Positions 34,301 to 46,061 of a DNA stretch of 64,000 nt are shown one piece after another. The notes below the pieces were generated by a model. It ran no database searches, was not told the DNA's origin, and saw only the letters and a list, made by a program, of their open reading frames with translations. The DNA lies in assembly GCA_963556255.1 (NCBI GenBank), contig OY744605.1, positions 3,130,187-3,194,186 on the forward strand, in the 5' to 3' direction. Source of the stretch: Allolobophora icterica (Eukaryota > Annelida > Clitellata > Crassiclitellata > Lumbricidae). Both the position numbers and the translations under genes were made by a program. How positions within the stretch are numbered: position 1 is the stretch's first letter; each line of letters starts with the position of its first letter.

Positions 34301-37300
34301 AAGAAAATCGTCATGCCACACACCAAACCACGCCGATGGTCGCGGATGGAGGGACTCCCAGGCCGGAGCGCTGAGGTGGGACTCCCAGGCCAAAGCGCGA
34401 CTCAAGGGCTACTGGGAGAAGTAGCAAGACGGCAACGGAGACTGTGTGGCATGACGATCGCTAGGGCTCCTAGAGCCGACGGCACAAAGAGAGACAAAGA
34501 GAGGTGCTTCAGTAAACAATTCAATCAATTATTTATATTTATACATAAAATAATTAATATATGTATATATAGAATAATTATAATCAGAGGATTCAAGTAA
34601 GTTAACAGCCTTTTAAGAATGCAAGGGAAACGGTTACGTTTTACAAAATGGACAGTTGTCAGGAGTTATTGGCATTGGATCAGGAAAAGTCTAAAGTGGG
34701 CCATTATATTGTTAGCTGTCATTCTGCGTAAACTTCAGTGTTATGATGCATTCTGGCATTTGACCTTAGGGGTCAAGATTAGTTTTCGATTGTATGCACG
34801 GAAATCAGACGGTTCAGTTATTCAATTTCATTTCTTTAGATCGCGAGTTCGACGCAAACAAGCATTGTGGTGTTTGGGTCGAAGACGTCCAGAAGCAATG
34901 TACAAGATCGCTCACGTGCAAAGTACGTTTTCTTTTATTTACCGCGTCGGCGGTTCCAGGTTTATTCCTTAGATGTGGATGTGGTGAGTTCAGCTTCGTA
35001 TTGGAGGTTTTGCTGGTACATTATTGCCCTTACTTATAGAATTTTGTTGAATTCTGATCTTTTTACTGCTTTACCCGTTGAGCCCTTTGGTATTGTGAGT
35101 AATTTATATATTAATTTTGATTCACCAGTGATGGTAGCAAGTACAAACAGAAAAGAAATGAAGGTAGATATAGAATCTTCAGGGGAGCAGTCCCATCTGC
35201 GAACAACAACAAAATTACGCATATGTCATTTGCATAACATGAATATTATACGCAAAATTCACTACAGAGTTTTCAACGGTAGAACATTTTTTCAGAAACC
35301 TCGTGTATGTTCAATTTTTTTATTATGATTCCCTTTAGTGAAAACTGGATGTAATTGTGCCCTGATTTGAATTCATGTCGATTATTATGCAAACGGTCAA
35401 GTCATGGATATATGTATCTTAACCTGTTTTTAATCGAGATTGCAGAGGCTTGCGAATTTACTCCAATTTAGTAAAGTCGTAGAAATTCGCGACATTAGGC
35501 TTGGTCATGGTTAGTATATACTTAACTCCTGATTTCTGAAAAGTAGCCTAGAAGAGACCTATGTCTTTAAACAGCATAGGATTTTTACTGTTTGTGACAC
35601 AAACATACGATTCGACCGTAATTTTTCTGCGATTCCAGAACGATCTAGTCTTGTATCAAGCCGAATTTTGATTTTGTCTGACTTGGGTTGGCTTTCTCAG
35701 GCATGGTCACAAATGGTATATTTTTGCGATGAGTGCCTGTGAGAGGTCTTCAGAAGATGCTATTAAAATACGGGATACGTTACATTATGATAAACAACTT
35801 CGATTGATGCTTAGAGGGCGCTTCAGAAATTCCCAATTGTGTACGTCGGGGTCGTAACTCTGCTCTAGAAAGTGGAGGAGTACCAAATTTCACATAGTTT
35901 CTCCTTTGAGACTGTAAAATAATTATAACTGCGCAGTTTGTGCACCATGCCTAATAATAATAAGAGAAATAAAATTGTAACAATGAGGATAGTGATCACT
36001 ATGATGAAGATAATGTTTGGCAATTGCGTTTAGTCTTGATGGGTCAAATGAAGGCTTTCTGTAAAGAAAATAATATTAGGCATTGTTTCGTTTCTTCTGG
36101 GTATGAAAAGTGGGGTTATGGTAAGTAGTCTACAGTGGACTATAGTCTGCAGTCTATAGTCTACATTGTAAGTCCTCAAGTCTCATTTCTTTAGCTGTGG
36201 CTGAGCTGGGAGCGCCTCTGAGTAGGTATCAGGTATCTTGAAGAGGCACTATATCAAATCCTTAGAATGAATGAATGGGTGGTACCCTCCATTCCAGAAA
36301 ATGGGGGTTCAGGTACCACCGGAAATTACGCCTATAGTCTACATTGCGTGTCTGTTGTTTTCATCTTTTCAGAGTCACTCGCTGAGTCTTCGACGCGCTG
36401 TTCCCGGCCGCAGCAAGCTCTTCGACCAGCTTCTCAGCGAACAGCGCGAGCGGAAACTGTTGATAAAAGACAAGTCGACCAAGTCTATCACCAAGCTCAA
36501 AGACAAGGCGTCGGTGCCAAACGCCACAGAACCACCGGCGCCAACCAGCACTTCAACCACGAGCACCCCTTCGTCATCTGCTGGTGGTCTGGGAAGTCTG
36601 TCGGCAAGTTCCAGCCAGGAAGTTGCCCCGGGCCAGCCGGTCGACAAGCCCAAAAAGCCGGTTGTGATCAGACAAGTCAAGTCGTTGTCGATCGGGTCGC
36701 GAGACGACTCGTTTCTTGTGCCGAGCGCAAGTGTTCGCGAGGAGAAAATCGACGATGGAGTGAAGGAAGAGGGGAGCACAGCGGACGGATCGAGCGCTGA
36801 ATCATACAGACATTGTACGATGTCCCATCATCCGCATCCAGCTGCTGTAAGAAACCACTTCTGGGGTCATTTATTGTTGCCTGATCCATCATGGAAGCTT
36901 TTATAGTGCCACACACCAAGGCAGTGTTGGGCCCTTGGGCTTTTACTGATCTGAAGCTTTGGAATTCGCTGCCTAGTAGTGGCCTTTGACAGTTTTCTGC
37001 TATGGGCAAGGACAAAAAGCTGTCCATTATGGGCAAGGACAAAAAGCTGCCCCTTATGGGCAAGGACAAAACGCTGCCCCTTATGGGCAAGGACAAAAAG
37101 CTGTTCCTTATGGGAAAGGACAAAAATGCCGCCCCTTATTCATAAATGCTGATCAATCACTTATTTTTAAGTCGTTTTCAGTGTTCTAAGAGAAAAAATT
37201 GTTCTGTTCATTTTGAAGTATCAATCATGGATTGTAATTGTACATGAGTGTTTTTTTATATAGCGCCTGTTCAAGAAAACTCATCATAGGTGCCTCTACT

Positions 37301-40300
37301 CGATTACAGAAGACCACGATCGAACAGTTGATGGTCTTCAACCAATTGCAAAGTAGAGGCATGGATAGTAGAAGAAGCTCATGTTGCAGACTACATGGAA
37401 GCCTGTTCGAGAAGGAGGGATGTTGTTTGCTTTCACAGAATGCTTTTCTAAAGCTGATTGGCTCAAGATGATGGTTGTGTGTGTTTTGGTTATCGAGATG
37501 TAATCTGGTTTTCGGTTTTTCTATAGGTTAACGGCTTCAATTCGTGGGTTTACGGCCGCGGTTGTTACGTCTTCAACCGGAAAGAAGATCTTTACCGAGC
37601 GGCGTTTCTTGCAGCCGTCGAAAAACACTTGCATCCTCCACCTCACAAGTAACACCTACTGCACTGTCTGGAATAAAAATCATTAGTAACACATGCACCA
37701 CTACCTGGAGTTAACTCATTAGATTTGTAAATATTACTTGTTCATCATCAGTTCCTGAAACAGGCCATTTGAATTGATATGAAGAGCTCCATTCTCTTCT
37801 TGGAGACACAGTAGCCGAGTGGGTTTTTTAACAGGGAGAATTCGAGTTCGAGTCTCCTCCCTTGATATAGTTACCATGTAGGGACCTTGAGCAAGTCCTT
37901 TGCTCTGCACCATCAATTAATGCTTGATGATTAGGTAATAGGTGAGTGTTAATAAATGCATAATTATAGTAATATTAATAATAATAATAAGTTATACCTA
38001 GTGCTTTATAAGTAATTATTAGTTTATGTTGAATCAGGTTATTGGTGTAGCTGTGTTAGTAAAAGAATACATATCCAAGAATGAATAGAGAAACTTTGAA
38101 TCGTTCAGTTTCATGCCATTCAATGTTACATGGATAATATCCTGTTCTTGTATCGAATTTAAAAAATAGAAATACATGTAAACAATTATGAAAGGGACAT
38201 TTGTATATGCAGAGAGCATATGATAGTTATTGAATATAAATATGTATTGCGATGATAATTGCAGAAAACTGTGCCTTGAATCAAACCTTCCAACCGACGT
38301 CAGTGCCACTCCCGGCACCAAGGACCCGTACGACTTCCTCCTACTCGACGGTGGCTCCTCCGCTGGTCAGTCTCAGCCCCACAGTTCTCTCTCATCGCCA
38401 ACAGCTTCCAGTAAACCAAAACCAAAGCACATTAGTTCGTCTGCTCAACCGACATCCGATCGGAGACCAAGTGCTTCCTCCTTCGTGGCCTCTTCCTCCG
38501 GCAGCGTTTCCACCACCAAACGGCCCGCCTCGGATCTCTTCGAAAACAAACGAAAGCTTGCCAAAACCGACATAACATCTCCGGACGAGGCGCTTGCGAA
38601 AGCGACCCCGTTGCCAACGGATACGATCGACACGGTAACCGTCAACGCGCTGTCAAAGGCTTCGTCGTCTGTCCACCTCGTCCTTCCGTCAAGAGTCGAG
38701 TCGACGGTGTCGCTCTCCAACGGACAAATGATCGGAATACCTATCGCCGAAATGGTCGCTGCACAGCGTAAACCTAACACCGAACTTCGGATAGCGCGGC
38801 CGCTTCCTCCACACTTGAACAAAATACCCGCCAGGACGGCACCGCCACCAGCACCTTCCAAGGCCGTGCCGCTCGCTGCGAAGGTCGTGCCGGGTTATGG
38901 TATCGCTCCGAATGCCAGCATCAAGCTGGAGCTGCGGCCGGCTCTGGATGGAGCCAGGTTGGCAGCAGAATCCGGCACCATGTCTTTGATCTCGGACTGT
39001 GGGCAGCGCCCTCTGGTGCCTAGCGAATGTGTGACAGTTTGTGCAAAGCCGCCGTTGTGTGGCAGTGCAGTTGGAAATTCACTGCTTAAACCAGCGACAT
39101 CTTTAATCACGACAAACGTAAGTTGTTATTGGTGGTCTTTGGTTTTTTTTATTCAGATTGCTCGATTACTACCAGCTCATGATTTTGCTGGTTGACATCA
39201 TTACCCTCTTCCGGGCTTGTCAAATTCTTATATGGTTTTGAGGTTATGAATTTTGTTGGATTGTTATCTCCTCTTCCTTGGACTTCTGAATATTTCAATG
39301 CTTTTAGGTAAAAAAATTTGGCTGTTTTTTCTTCCTGTTTTGTTTGGTCTTGAAATTATGGATTTATCTTCAAAGGGTTTTATGTTTTTAGGTCATACTT
39401 TTTGCTGGATGTTTTGTTTCTTCATGGGGCCTGTCATGAATTTGGCTGGATTTATCTTTTCTTTCCAAAACCTGTCATCTACACTTGTTTACCTAAAAGT
39501 TACATGGTAGCTGACTGGTTGAGACTGGTGGTATCAGTTAGGGAATGCCCCTGCCTACTTGCGGGAGCTTTATTACCCACCTCAGGTTTAGCTGGCCTCG
39601 GAAATTGTCATTCTGCATCTCAAGGTCAACTTGTTGTTCCCTTTGCATGCACTTAAATCGTGCTTTTTCAGTGGTTGGGCCGACCTCACGGAATAATCTT
39701 CCTTCAGATCTGCGTGTTCTGTTAACTAGAGAATCTGCATACACCTTTTACAAGCATTTGAAAATTGTTCTTTATCACCTGAGTTGGGTTGGAAGCGCCT
39801 CTGAGTAGGTATCTTGGAGGGGTGCTATATAAGTCCTCTAAATGAGTGAATGAGCATTTGCTTTGTGATGCAATTGCAGGTCCAATAAATGAAGTACAAT
39901 CAAAGTCTCTCTGAGTGGAGTGAATCAACTGATAAGAGCGATCAATTGTGCTCATGCAGTTTTGTAATCCCGAGCAGTCTGGTTTCCTAAATCTCCTCTT
40001 CTTTTCTGTTCATTTGTGGCCTGGCAAACAATCCATTTATTTATCAGTTTATTGTCTAAATTCCAAGAATATACGAACACTATGGACTCCTTGTGGCTGA
40101 GGACATGTCTTATGATGCTTAAACACGACGGGGACAGAATGACTTGTCCTCGGGGTCTGAAAAACAGGATGAGGTCGCTGTCGTTGGCCTTACATGTAGT
40201 AAAGGTGACGCTGATAATGCAATGCAGACACAGCTTCTACTTTCCATGCCTCTATTTTGCAGGCTGTTGAAGACGATTCTTTTGGATCGTGGTCAGAAGT

Positions 40301-42814
40301 AATCAGATCTGATGAATTTTCTTGAAGAGGTGCTATTACAAAATACAGATACTGTACTTAATCAGTGGACTGATGCTGTGGCCCACACTTGAACAGTGCT
40401 CGGCTCTCAGTGGCTGGTCCAAAGCTTTGGAATTCTCTGCCAAATTCAGTTTATTCTGTCAATTCTATGTCATTTGAATACCTGTTCTCATTGTCTTGCT
40501 GTTTTTGCAATGTCTTGAAACGGACCACATGAATCTGGGAGTTGGTTCCAGTTTTCCTGTTACCCTTGAGGTTCGAACAAGGTCATAATAAAAATTTGTT
40601 TCTGTACTATATGGTGCTTTGTGAAAATTGCTCTAAACTTATAGAGAAACCGTGCATTGTAAAGCATTATAGTTAAGCGTGCAGTTTTGCAATGTAAAGC
40701 ATTATAGTTAAGCCTGCCGTTTTTTGCAATGTTTCATTATTATTATTATAATTATTATTAATTTATCAAATTATTATTCATTGTTAACTGACTTTGAATT
40801 ACAAAGTGTGTCCTCGTTACACAGCATATTTGTTTCTTAGCAGCTTCTCTGTCCAATTCAGTTTGTTCTGTAATTCTTTGATGTCATTTGGGTTTAAATT
40901 TAAGACTTGTCTTCTTCATTACTTACCAACTGTAGCCTGGCTTCTGGTTTGTCTGATCTATTGAATTTCAACCGGGCTTTTGAAAAGATTATGAGTTTTG
41001 ATAACAAAGCTATTTAAGTCATTCGATGTCTAATGAGATTAGACACTAGCGTATTTAGTTAATTTGTGTTACAGCTATTTACTGTTTGGTATTTTGTGTA
41101 AGTTGTGTAACTGCTGTAATATTTAACCACGGATTTCTCTTCAACTGGAAAACATTGCAGAGAATTTATTTTAAAGATAGTGCTAATGAAATGTTACAAA
41201 GAATTCATTTTAAAGATAATTCTAATAAAATGTTACAAAGAATTCATTTTTAAGATAATGCTAATGAAATGTTATAGACAATTAATTTTAAAGATAATTC
41301 TAATAAAATGTTAGAGAGAATTCATTTTGAAGATTAATGTTAATAAAATGTTACAGAGAAGTCATTTTAAAGATAATGCTAATAAAACATTGCAGAGAAT
41401 TCCGAACCTTGTGCTGACATCGACGTTACCGAACGGCACGGTGAAACTCGCCCAACGAAACGCCTCCATCAACAGCACAAACCAGACTAGCCTTGCAGCA
41501 ATCCTTGCCCTAAATCATGCCACCAATGCCAAGTTCGCGCCTCTGTCCGAATCTCAGGCCTTCATAACGTCCAGCATTTCCAGTCTTGGTAAGTCAACAG
41601 CTCTCCTTTTTGTGTGCTAGTATTTATTTATGTCTTTGTATTCTGTTTATTTTATTTTATTTCTTTTATTCATTTGGTGGTACTCTTTTATTTGTATTTT
41701 TTACTTAATTTTTATATTTAATTTTTTTATTTTTGAAATTCTATTTATTTAGTTGTAATTGTAACAACAGCAATCTGTCACATACTGGGAGAAAAAGCAC
41801 CAAAAGCAGACTTTCTGGAAATTATATGGCCTCAGACTTTTTTATGTTACTGGGACAAATTTGCCAAGTTTTATAAAAAAGTCACAAATGCCTGTTGTTA
41901 AAACTGTGAACATGTTTAATGCACACAGTCAAACAGAAATGTGAATCTGAGATGCGCTTAGTCAGTCGCCAGGTGAAGAACAGTTAGTTATCCAGATGTT
42001 ACGTTGAATCGCTGATAGATCTTCCTGTTCTACTATACTGGTCCAAGCACAAACTTACATATATGTACACTCCATTGGCTCCCCATCGAGGCCAGAATGA
42101 AATTCAAGATCCTCCTCCTTGGCCGGGCTTCGTTGGTTGGCTCTGCTCTAGAATACGTAGCTGTTTGGGCCAGTTTCAGCTCAGTTTCATACATACAAAT
42201 GTACATACATACTTACTTTTGCCTCAGTTGGTCCCTATCTCTGGAATACACTCTCCTACTCGCTCTCAAATTTTAATAGGTAACCCCTCGTCTTCTTTTG
42301 CTTTCCTCAAGACTTACTTCTTTTCTCTTGGCTTTGCGCACTGGGAGCAACGCATAATGGTTCCCCCTACTAGAGGTGCTTTATAAATCTTTAAATACAA
42401 TACAATACTTATACATGCATACAAACATTAAACAGGTTATGCGTTGTTTTTACAGGGAAGGCCAACCAGGCAGCAGTTGTTCCTTCGCTGGACAACCCAA
42501 AGCAGCTGAACCTCTCAGCTCACATGTCCACCACGCTTCAGCTGCAGTCCGCCGTCACAGGACCGACAGCTCCAACTCGGTCCGGGTTCAACGTCACATC
42601 AACCGGTTCCACCATCACAAACAGACAGTACATCTTTGCCAGCGGAGTGCGACACATGTATCAGGCGCCTGTGTCCGCAACTCCGAAGAAACCTCTCGCG
42701 GCCAGCCGTGTCCAACTGCTGCGGCCAGAACTGGCGCCAGCCGGAAAGACCGCGGCTTCTACCACGCCGCTTCTGGCCGGCAGCAAATGTCACATATCCG
42801 GGCAGCCGATATAG
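28335..42814 (+). CDS. ATXN7: Ataxin-7 orthologue (SAGA deubiquitinase-module subunit), 10 exons, 1193 aa
   Basis: Ataxin-7 (yeast Sgf73) anchors the H2B deubiquitinase module to the SAGA coactivator in the nucleus. CDS exons: 28335-28488, 30609-30680, 31574-31678, 32699-33865, 34840-34922, 36373-36846, 37527-37648, 38265-39117, 41396-41588, 42456-42814. They total 3582 nt and are phase-consistent throughout. The N-terminal ZnF motif has C94, C97, H109 and H114 after GLCPAQDEFFLVI. The SCA7 domain (about 503-570) has C509, C520, C526 and H529, with KHCGVWVED, CTRSLTCK and SKLFDQLLSEQRERK. A third conserved block is YGRGCYVFNRKEDLYRAA then VEKHLHPPP (about 690-725). The rest is Ser/Thr/Pro/Ala-rich low complexity. 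There is no N-terminal polyglutamine tract as in human ATXN7. It is longer than human ATXN7 (892 aa), mainly through the 389-codon exon 4 and exon 8. The exon 9 acceptor sits in a tandem array and lacks a pyrimidine tract. Confidence 0.93.
30810..31200 (+). mobile_element. LINE 3' end (CR1/L2-like) with internal triplication
   Basis: Pieces translate as VPFACTSRMQCRAFSAVLLT, TWNNLPSHRRVLLT and a Phe-Lys rich end, the usual CR1/L2 ORF2 C-terminus. The 3' tail GTGCCTCTGAGTAGGTATCT follows. A 26-bp segment (CTTTTAACTTGGGACTTTGC) is present three times at about 31021-31096. Located in ATXN7 intron 2. Confidence 0.7.
32095..32226 (+). repeat. LINE 3'-UTR-like repeat with 20-bp x4 tandem array
   Basis: The dispersed repeat (TGCACGAGGCACCAGCCGAT) runs into four perfect copies of GATCAGGTCAACACCCAGAA at about 32142-32224. 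Located in ATXN7 intron 3. Confidence 0.85.
34040..34570 (+). mobile_element. Non-LTR retrotransposon 3'-end-like sequence (tentative)
   Basis: GC-rich DNA in the otherwise AT-rich ATXN7 intron 4. It contains GGGGAAGGCAATGGCAAACC followed by CCACCCCTGTTAATCATGCC, a combination common in 3' regions of RTE/BovB-like and related elements. It ends in an AT-rich tail near 34530-34580. Open frames here lack recognisable domains. Confidence 0.4.
36990..37135 (+). repeat. 28-bp minisatellite in ATXN7 intron 6
   Basis: Five tandem copies of a unit near CTTATGGGCAAGGACAAAAA plus GCTGCCCC, about 145 bp after the exon 6 donor. Confidence 0.9.
37800..37925 (+). repeat. tRNA-derived SINE, second family
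   Basis: GACACAGTAGCCGAGTGGG (A-box-like), then GAGTTCGAGTCTCCTCCC (B-box-like), then GGGACCTTGAGCAAGTCCTT. Located in ATXN7 intron 7. Confidence 0.65.
39525..39860 (+). mobile_element. LINE 3' end (CR1/L2-like)
   Basis: Same architecture as the copy at 30.8 kb: VVPFACT, a broken GPTSRNNLPSDLRVLLT stretch, then GCGCCTCTGAGTAGGTATCT, GGGGTGCTATATAAGTCC and ATGA-type terminal repeats. Located in ATXN7 intron 8. Confidence 0.7.
41151..41395 (+). repeat. 39-bp tandem array containing copies of the ATXN7 exon-9 3' splice site
   Basis: Six units of about 39 bp, consensus near CAGAGAATTCATTTTAAAGA then TAATGCTAATAAAATGTTA. The 16-mer AACATTGCAGAGAATT is identical at 41151-41166 and at the exon 9 acceptor 41386-41401. 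Each unit also holds a branch-point-like GCTAAT or TCTAAT. A pyrimidine-rich stretch (GATTTCTCTTCAAC) precedes only the upstream copy. Use of the upstream AG would add in-frame repeat codons but hits a TAA in the third unit. Confidence 0.85.
42065..42410 (+). mobile_element. L2-like LINE ORF2 C-terminal fragment
   Basis: CATTGGCTCCCCATCGAGGC gives HWLPIEAR, followed in broken frames by MKFKILLL, NTLSYSLSNFN, a Phe-Leu-Lys-Thr motif and the tail AGAGGTGCTTTATAAATC. This is the usual L2/Rex-type C-terminus and 3' tail. Located in ATXN7 intron 9. Confidence 0.65.
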
Positions 42815-44256
42815 CAAACGGACTCTGGCAGTTCGCGTCAAAGCCTAGTGCCTCTGCGTTGCACGTGCGGCAACGTGGCAGCTTTTCACCAACGTCACTG
42901 GGGTATAAATCCGGGTGCCTCGCACAAAATTGGAGATTTTGTTATCGAACTGTGACGTCTGCTGTGTTCGTGGTCCAAGGGTCGCTTCATCCGACGAGCT
43001 GCTCCGTCATGGACTGTAGTTGGACGGACCGTTGCCTTACACGTTTCGTGCTGCGATTTTGGGCTGGTCGGCCGGAGCAGTTCTAAGCCTGCAGAGTTTC
43101 ATGCGCGAGATGTTGATCTTCAGAAGGTCGTGATATCGTTAACCGCCGAGAACAGTTTTGCTCAAATTTCTCGACCGCAGTCTTCTCATTACGGTCACCT
43201 CGATGTAGGTTGTGCTGCCTTTTGTCCTGGAGAATTCAGCATCTTCAGCAACATGTCTAGTGTTCCAGTGAACGGTGCCTCGTCTTCGAGGTGCCTCAGA
43301 AAGAGAGACAGAGAGAGTCTATTAGCGTCAGTGTCGTGCCCCGCCTGGCTCCTAAAGGTTATGTAATATCAGTGTATATCTCAAAGGGCAGTTTGAGATG
43401 AGTTTATATCGCCGGATACATCTGAAAGAGTCTAGCATCAGTGTCGTGTCCCAATAGGTAGTGTCACCAATCGCGTAGGCCTTGCAAGTCCTAAAATTAC
43501 AAACAGGTCTTGGATAGCTACAATTCCTCGCACTGCCAGGTCTTGGGCTCTGTTGGCGCCCAATACAACACCATTGCTTTGCCAGTGTAAGAACGCGCAT
43601 TTCAGTATTAATTCCAGCAGGTGATGATGAAAACGTAGGCACGGTTGACCGATGTTAACGAGACTCCAGCTTCTTTCATATTGAGCCAGTGAACGGCGTC
43701 GAAAACTGGTTGTAATCGCTTCTCAGCCTGGCGACAGGCACGTCCTGTTAACACCAAGATGGTTTCAAAGTTCTAATTTTCCAATTAAACCAACAATTTA
43801 GGCTTTTCTACGTTCTTGTCTCTTTATTTGTATTTATAATTTATTATGCAAATTATATGCATAAATATCAAAGCGTGCGTCGTTTGAAGTGGTGTCCAGA
43901 AATCAGTGAAATCGCTTGGCGAGACTTTTAGATGTTTGTAGAATTGACGACGGATTTGCATACGCTGGCACGTATGGTCATTTGTGTAGTGCCTTTTTTT
44001 AGGAATGTGTTGAAAGTGCTGGCAGAATAGCAGTGCTGTGACTTTTCACCGTATTTCATGGGTTCAAATCCTTTAATTTTTTGCAAATTTGTGCTCGGCC
44101 TTGTAAGGTGTTTGTGGCATGCGTGTATAAATCGTGTACTGTTCTATCCATCGTATTTGTTTTAACCCTGTAACTATGTCAAAGGTCGGTCCTCTCTTTC
44201 GATCAACATCTGCTGGAAGGTGTTGTTCCTGGTACACGTCTTGTCTTTGGCTGGCA
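42815..44256. other. ATXN7 3'UTR and flank
   Basis: This region follows the ATXN7 TAG stop. Its first 500 bp keep open frames and CpG-rich composition like the preceding exon, but no further coding domain was recognised. No AATAAA is evident before the one at 44469-44474. A closer polyadenylation site may use a variant such as ATTAAA near 43784. No mobile element was recognised. Confidence 0.4.
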
Positions 44257-44257
44257 T

Positions 44258-44883
44258 GGGGTCGTCCGTAAAGGACGTCCGCAAAATATGACCTACTTTG
44301 GTCCCCTCCCTGCCCCCTTGTCCGCATTTGACCTTACCCCTCCCTCCCCTTTGCGGACGTCCGCACGCCTAAGCCAATTTTTAACGTCATCATCGTTTTT
44401 ACAATTATTCCACAGTTCCTGTGCATGTTTAAGTGACAGTTGGGGTTTCATATCGCAGGATGTGCAGTAATAAAAGCCTCTTTAAAGTCACAGTCAGTGC
44501 TCGAAATGGACCGGAACGCCGTTCCGGTTCGTCAAATGAATTAGCGTTTCCGTTCCGGTTCGTCAAATGAATTATTGTGGAAAATACTATGAAATTAACG
44601 TGAATGCTCCTATATCTTTGACTAGCTTTCCGTTTCGTAAAATTTTCCATTTCGAGCACTGGTCACAGTAAAGGTTACACCATGCATGAGGTTTTAGGCA
44701 ATCACTTCACTGACCTTCTTTGTTTTTCGGAGAAGGTCGAAACAAGGTGGTGTTTAAAACACTATCAAATTTAAAAGTTTAGATGCGGACGTCCGCTCTG
44801 CTCATAACCCTCCGTCCCACTTGTCCGCCTTTGCCTGCTCCTTTCCCCCTCCCCCATTGCGGACGTCCTTTATGGATGACCCA
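44258..44883. mobile_element. MITE with 27-bp TIRs (626 bp), related to the 62.2-kb element
   Basis: The TIRs start GGGGTCGTCCGTAAAGGACG (left) and TGGGTCATCCATAAAGGACG (right, reverse complement). Both continue TCCGCAA to 27 bp. CAT borders both ends (44255-44257, 44884-44886), suggesting a 3-bp TSD. Subterminal regions are rich in CCCCTCCC. It contains a nested hAT MITE at 44495-44661. Confidence 0.7.
44495..44661. mobile_element. hAT MITE (167 bp) nested in a larger MITE
   Basis: Perfect 8-bp TSD GTCACAGT at 44487-44494 and 44662-44669. The TIRs are CAGTGCTCGAAATGGA and TCCATTTCGAGCACTG. Internally CGTTCCGGTTCGTCAAATGA is directly repeated. Confidence 0.92.
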
Positions 44884-45135
44884 CATTTGTTCACCTTTGC
44901 TGGTACCGCCATCTGGAACTCTATACCTCCTCATGGTCACTACTTTTCTACTGACAATGTCTTTTGCTGTAAACTGAAAACTTACCCCTATAGTTCGTTT
45001 CCTATTGCCCCTTGTCACTGTGTGAACTTTGTTAAGAGGGCATTACGGGCTGATCTTCTGGAGATTGACCTGGTTATGGCTTGGTTTTGGTGTGCCATCG
45101 GTTGATGTTTTGTGCATTAGACACTGGAGCAATAG
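44884..45135 (+). mobile_element. LINE ORF C-terminus plus 3' UTR
   Basis: The translation runs FAGTAIWNSIPPHGHYFSTD then NVFCCKLKTYP, a LINE ORF2 C-terminus pattern. It is followed by TGTGCCATCGGTTGATGTTT and TGCATTAGACACTGGAGCAA, the 3'-UTR sequence dispersed elsewhere in the window. Confidence 0.55.
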
Positions 45136-45489
45136 TTACTAATTACAGTCAGATTTCACTTGTATATAGGCTGTATGCTGCTATAATAGTCTCTTCGTCT
45201 GTTCATATGCCTCTAACAACAACACGAAGTCTAGGCACAAGTTAATGTGGGCCTGCCCTACTGTGAAGCTTTCCCCAACAAACTGGGGATAAAACTCTAG
45301 ACAAGAATTTTAGGCAGCGTCGGTTTGGGCCACATGCTGCTAGGGAGCCCTAGGGTATCTGCCTGGTATGCATATTGGGTAATCTGGGTTTATACAAGAC
45401 ATTAGTAGGAAGGTCCATGCAACATCTGTCAGCTGTGGGGGGAAATATATTGATTGGGCTCAACATGTCTGAGTGGGCCTGGCACTGGT

Positions 45490-45552
45490 GACTCTTCCAG
45501 TTTTATGCATTGGTTTCCCAGTCACTTTTAGTAGACTCTCATTGTTAAAGTG
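45490..45552. mobile_element. 63-bp TTAA MITE, copy 3 (left end decayed)
   Basis: The right end GTTAAAGTG plus TTAA (45553-45556) and the central GCATTGGTTTCCCAGTCAC match the copies at 22.6 and 23.1 kb. The left terminus is unrecognisable. Confidence 0.5.
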
Positions 45553-45944
45553 TTAACCAATATAGTCGAACTTCTGATTCTCAGACAAATTGTACTTCAA
45601 ATAGGACTTAAAATAGTTAGGTTTTAATATTTTGCCACTCCAATTACAAACCCTATCAGTGGTAGATGCCTGGCCATATCTGCCTCACATATTTCAATAG
45701 GTGCTCAATGAGGATAAATGGATATGAAAAATAATGCCAACGATCGAGCTGATCGTAAGCTCCACACTTCTAAAGCGGCACTCGAAGGCCAAGCACAGGG
45801 CACCAGCCTATTCATGAGCACTGGACTTGTGGCGCTTCGGCGTGAAAACTCCGACACAGTATCAATGCTGTAGTCGGGAGCGCCTCTGAGTAGTAGTAGA
45901 CTTGAGGAGGCGCTATAGAAATATCCTAAATAAATAAATAAAAT

Positions 45945-46060
45945 AAATTGTAGATGAGTAACATGTCCAAGATCGCTACACACTGGGTTGAAGATTAAAA
46001 CCGCGACCCTACGGTTACAAGGCACAGAACATAGTGCTACACTACCGTATCCCACTAGAA
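45945..46060 (-). repeat. tRNA-derived SINE head (minus)
   Basis: On + it shows AGATCGCTACACACTGGGTT, GACCCTACGGTTACAAGGCA and CTACACTACCGTATCCCAC. This is the minus-strand head of the same family as the copy at 7.3 kb. Confidence 0.5.
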
Positions 46061-46061
46061 T

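Noticed and set aside
42376..43086. 236-aa frame overlapping ATXN7 exon 10
   Set aside because: Different frame from the exon that joins in phase with exon 9; no recognisable domain.
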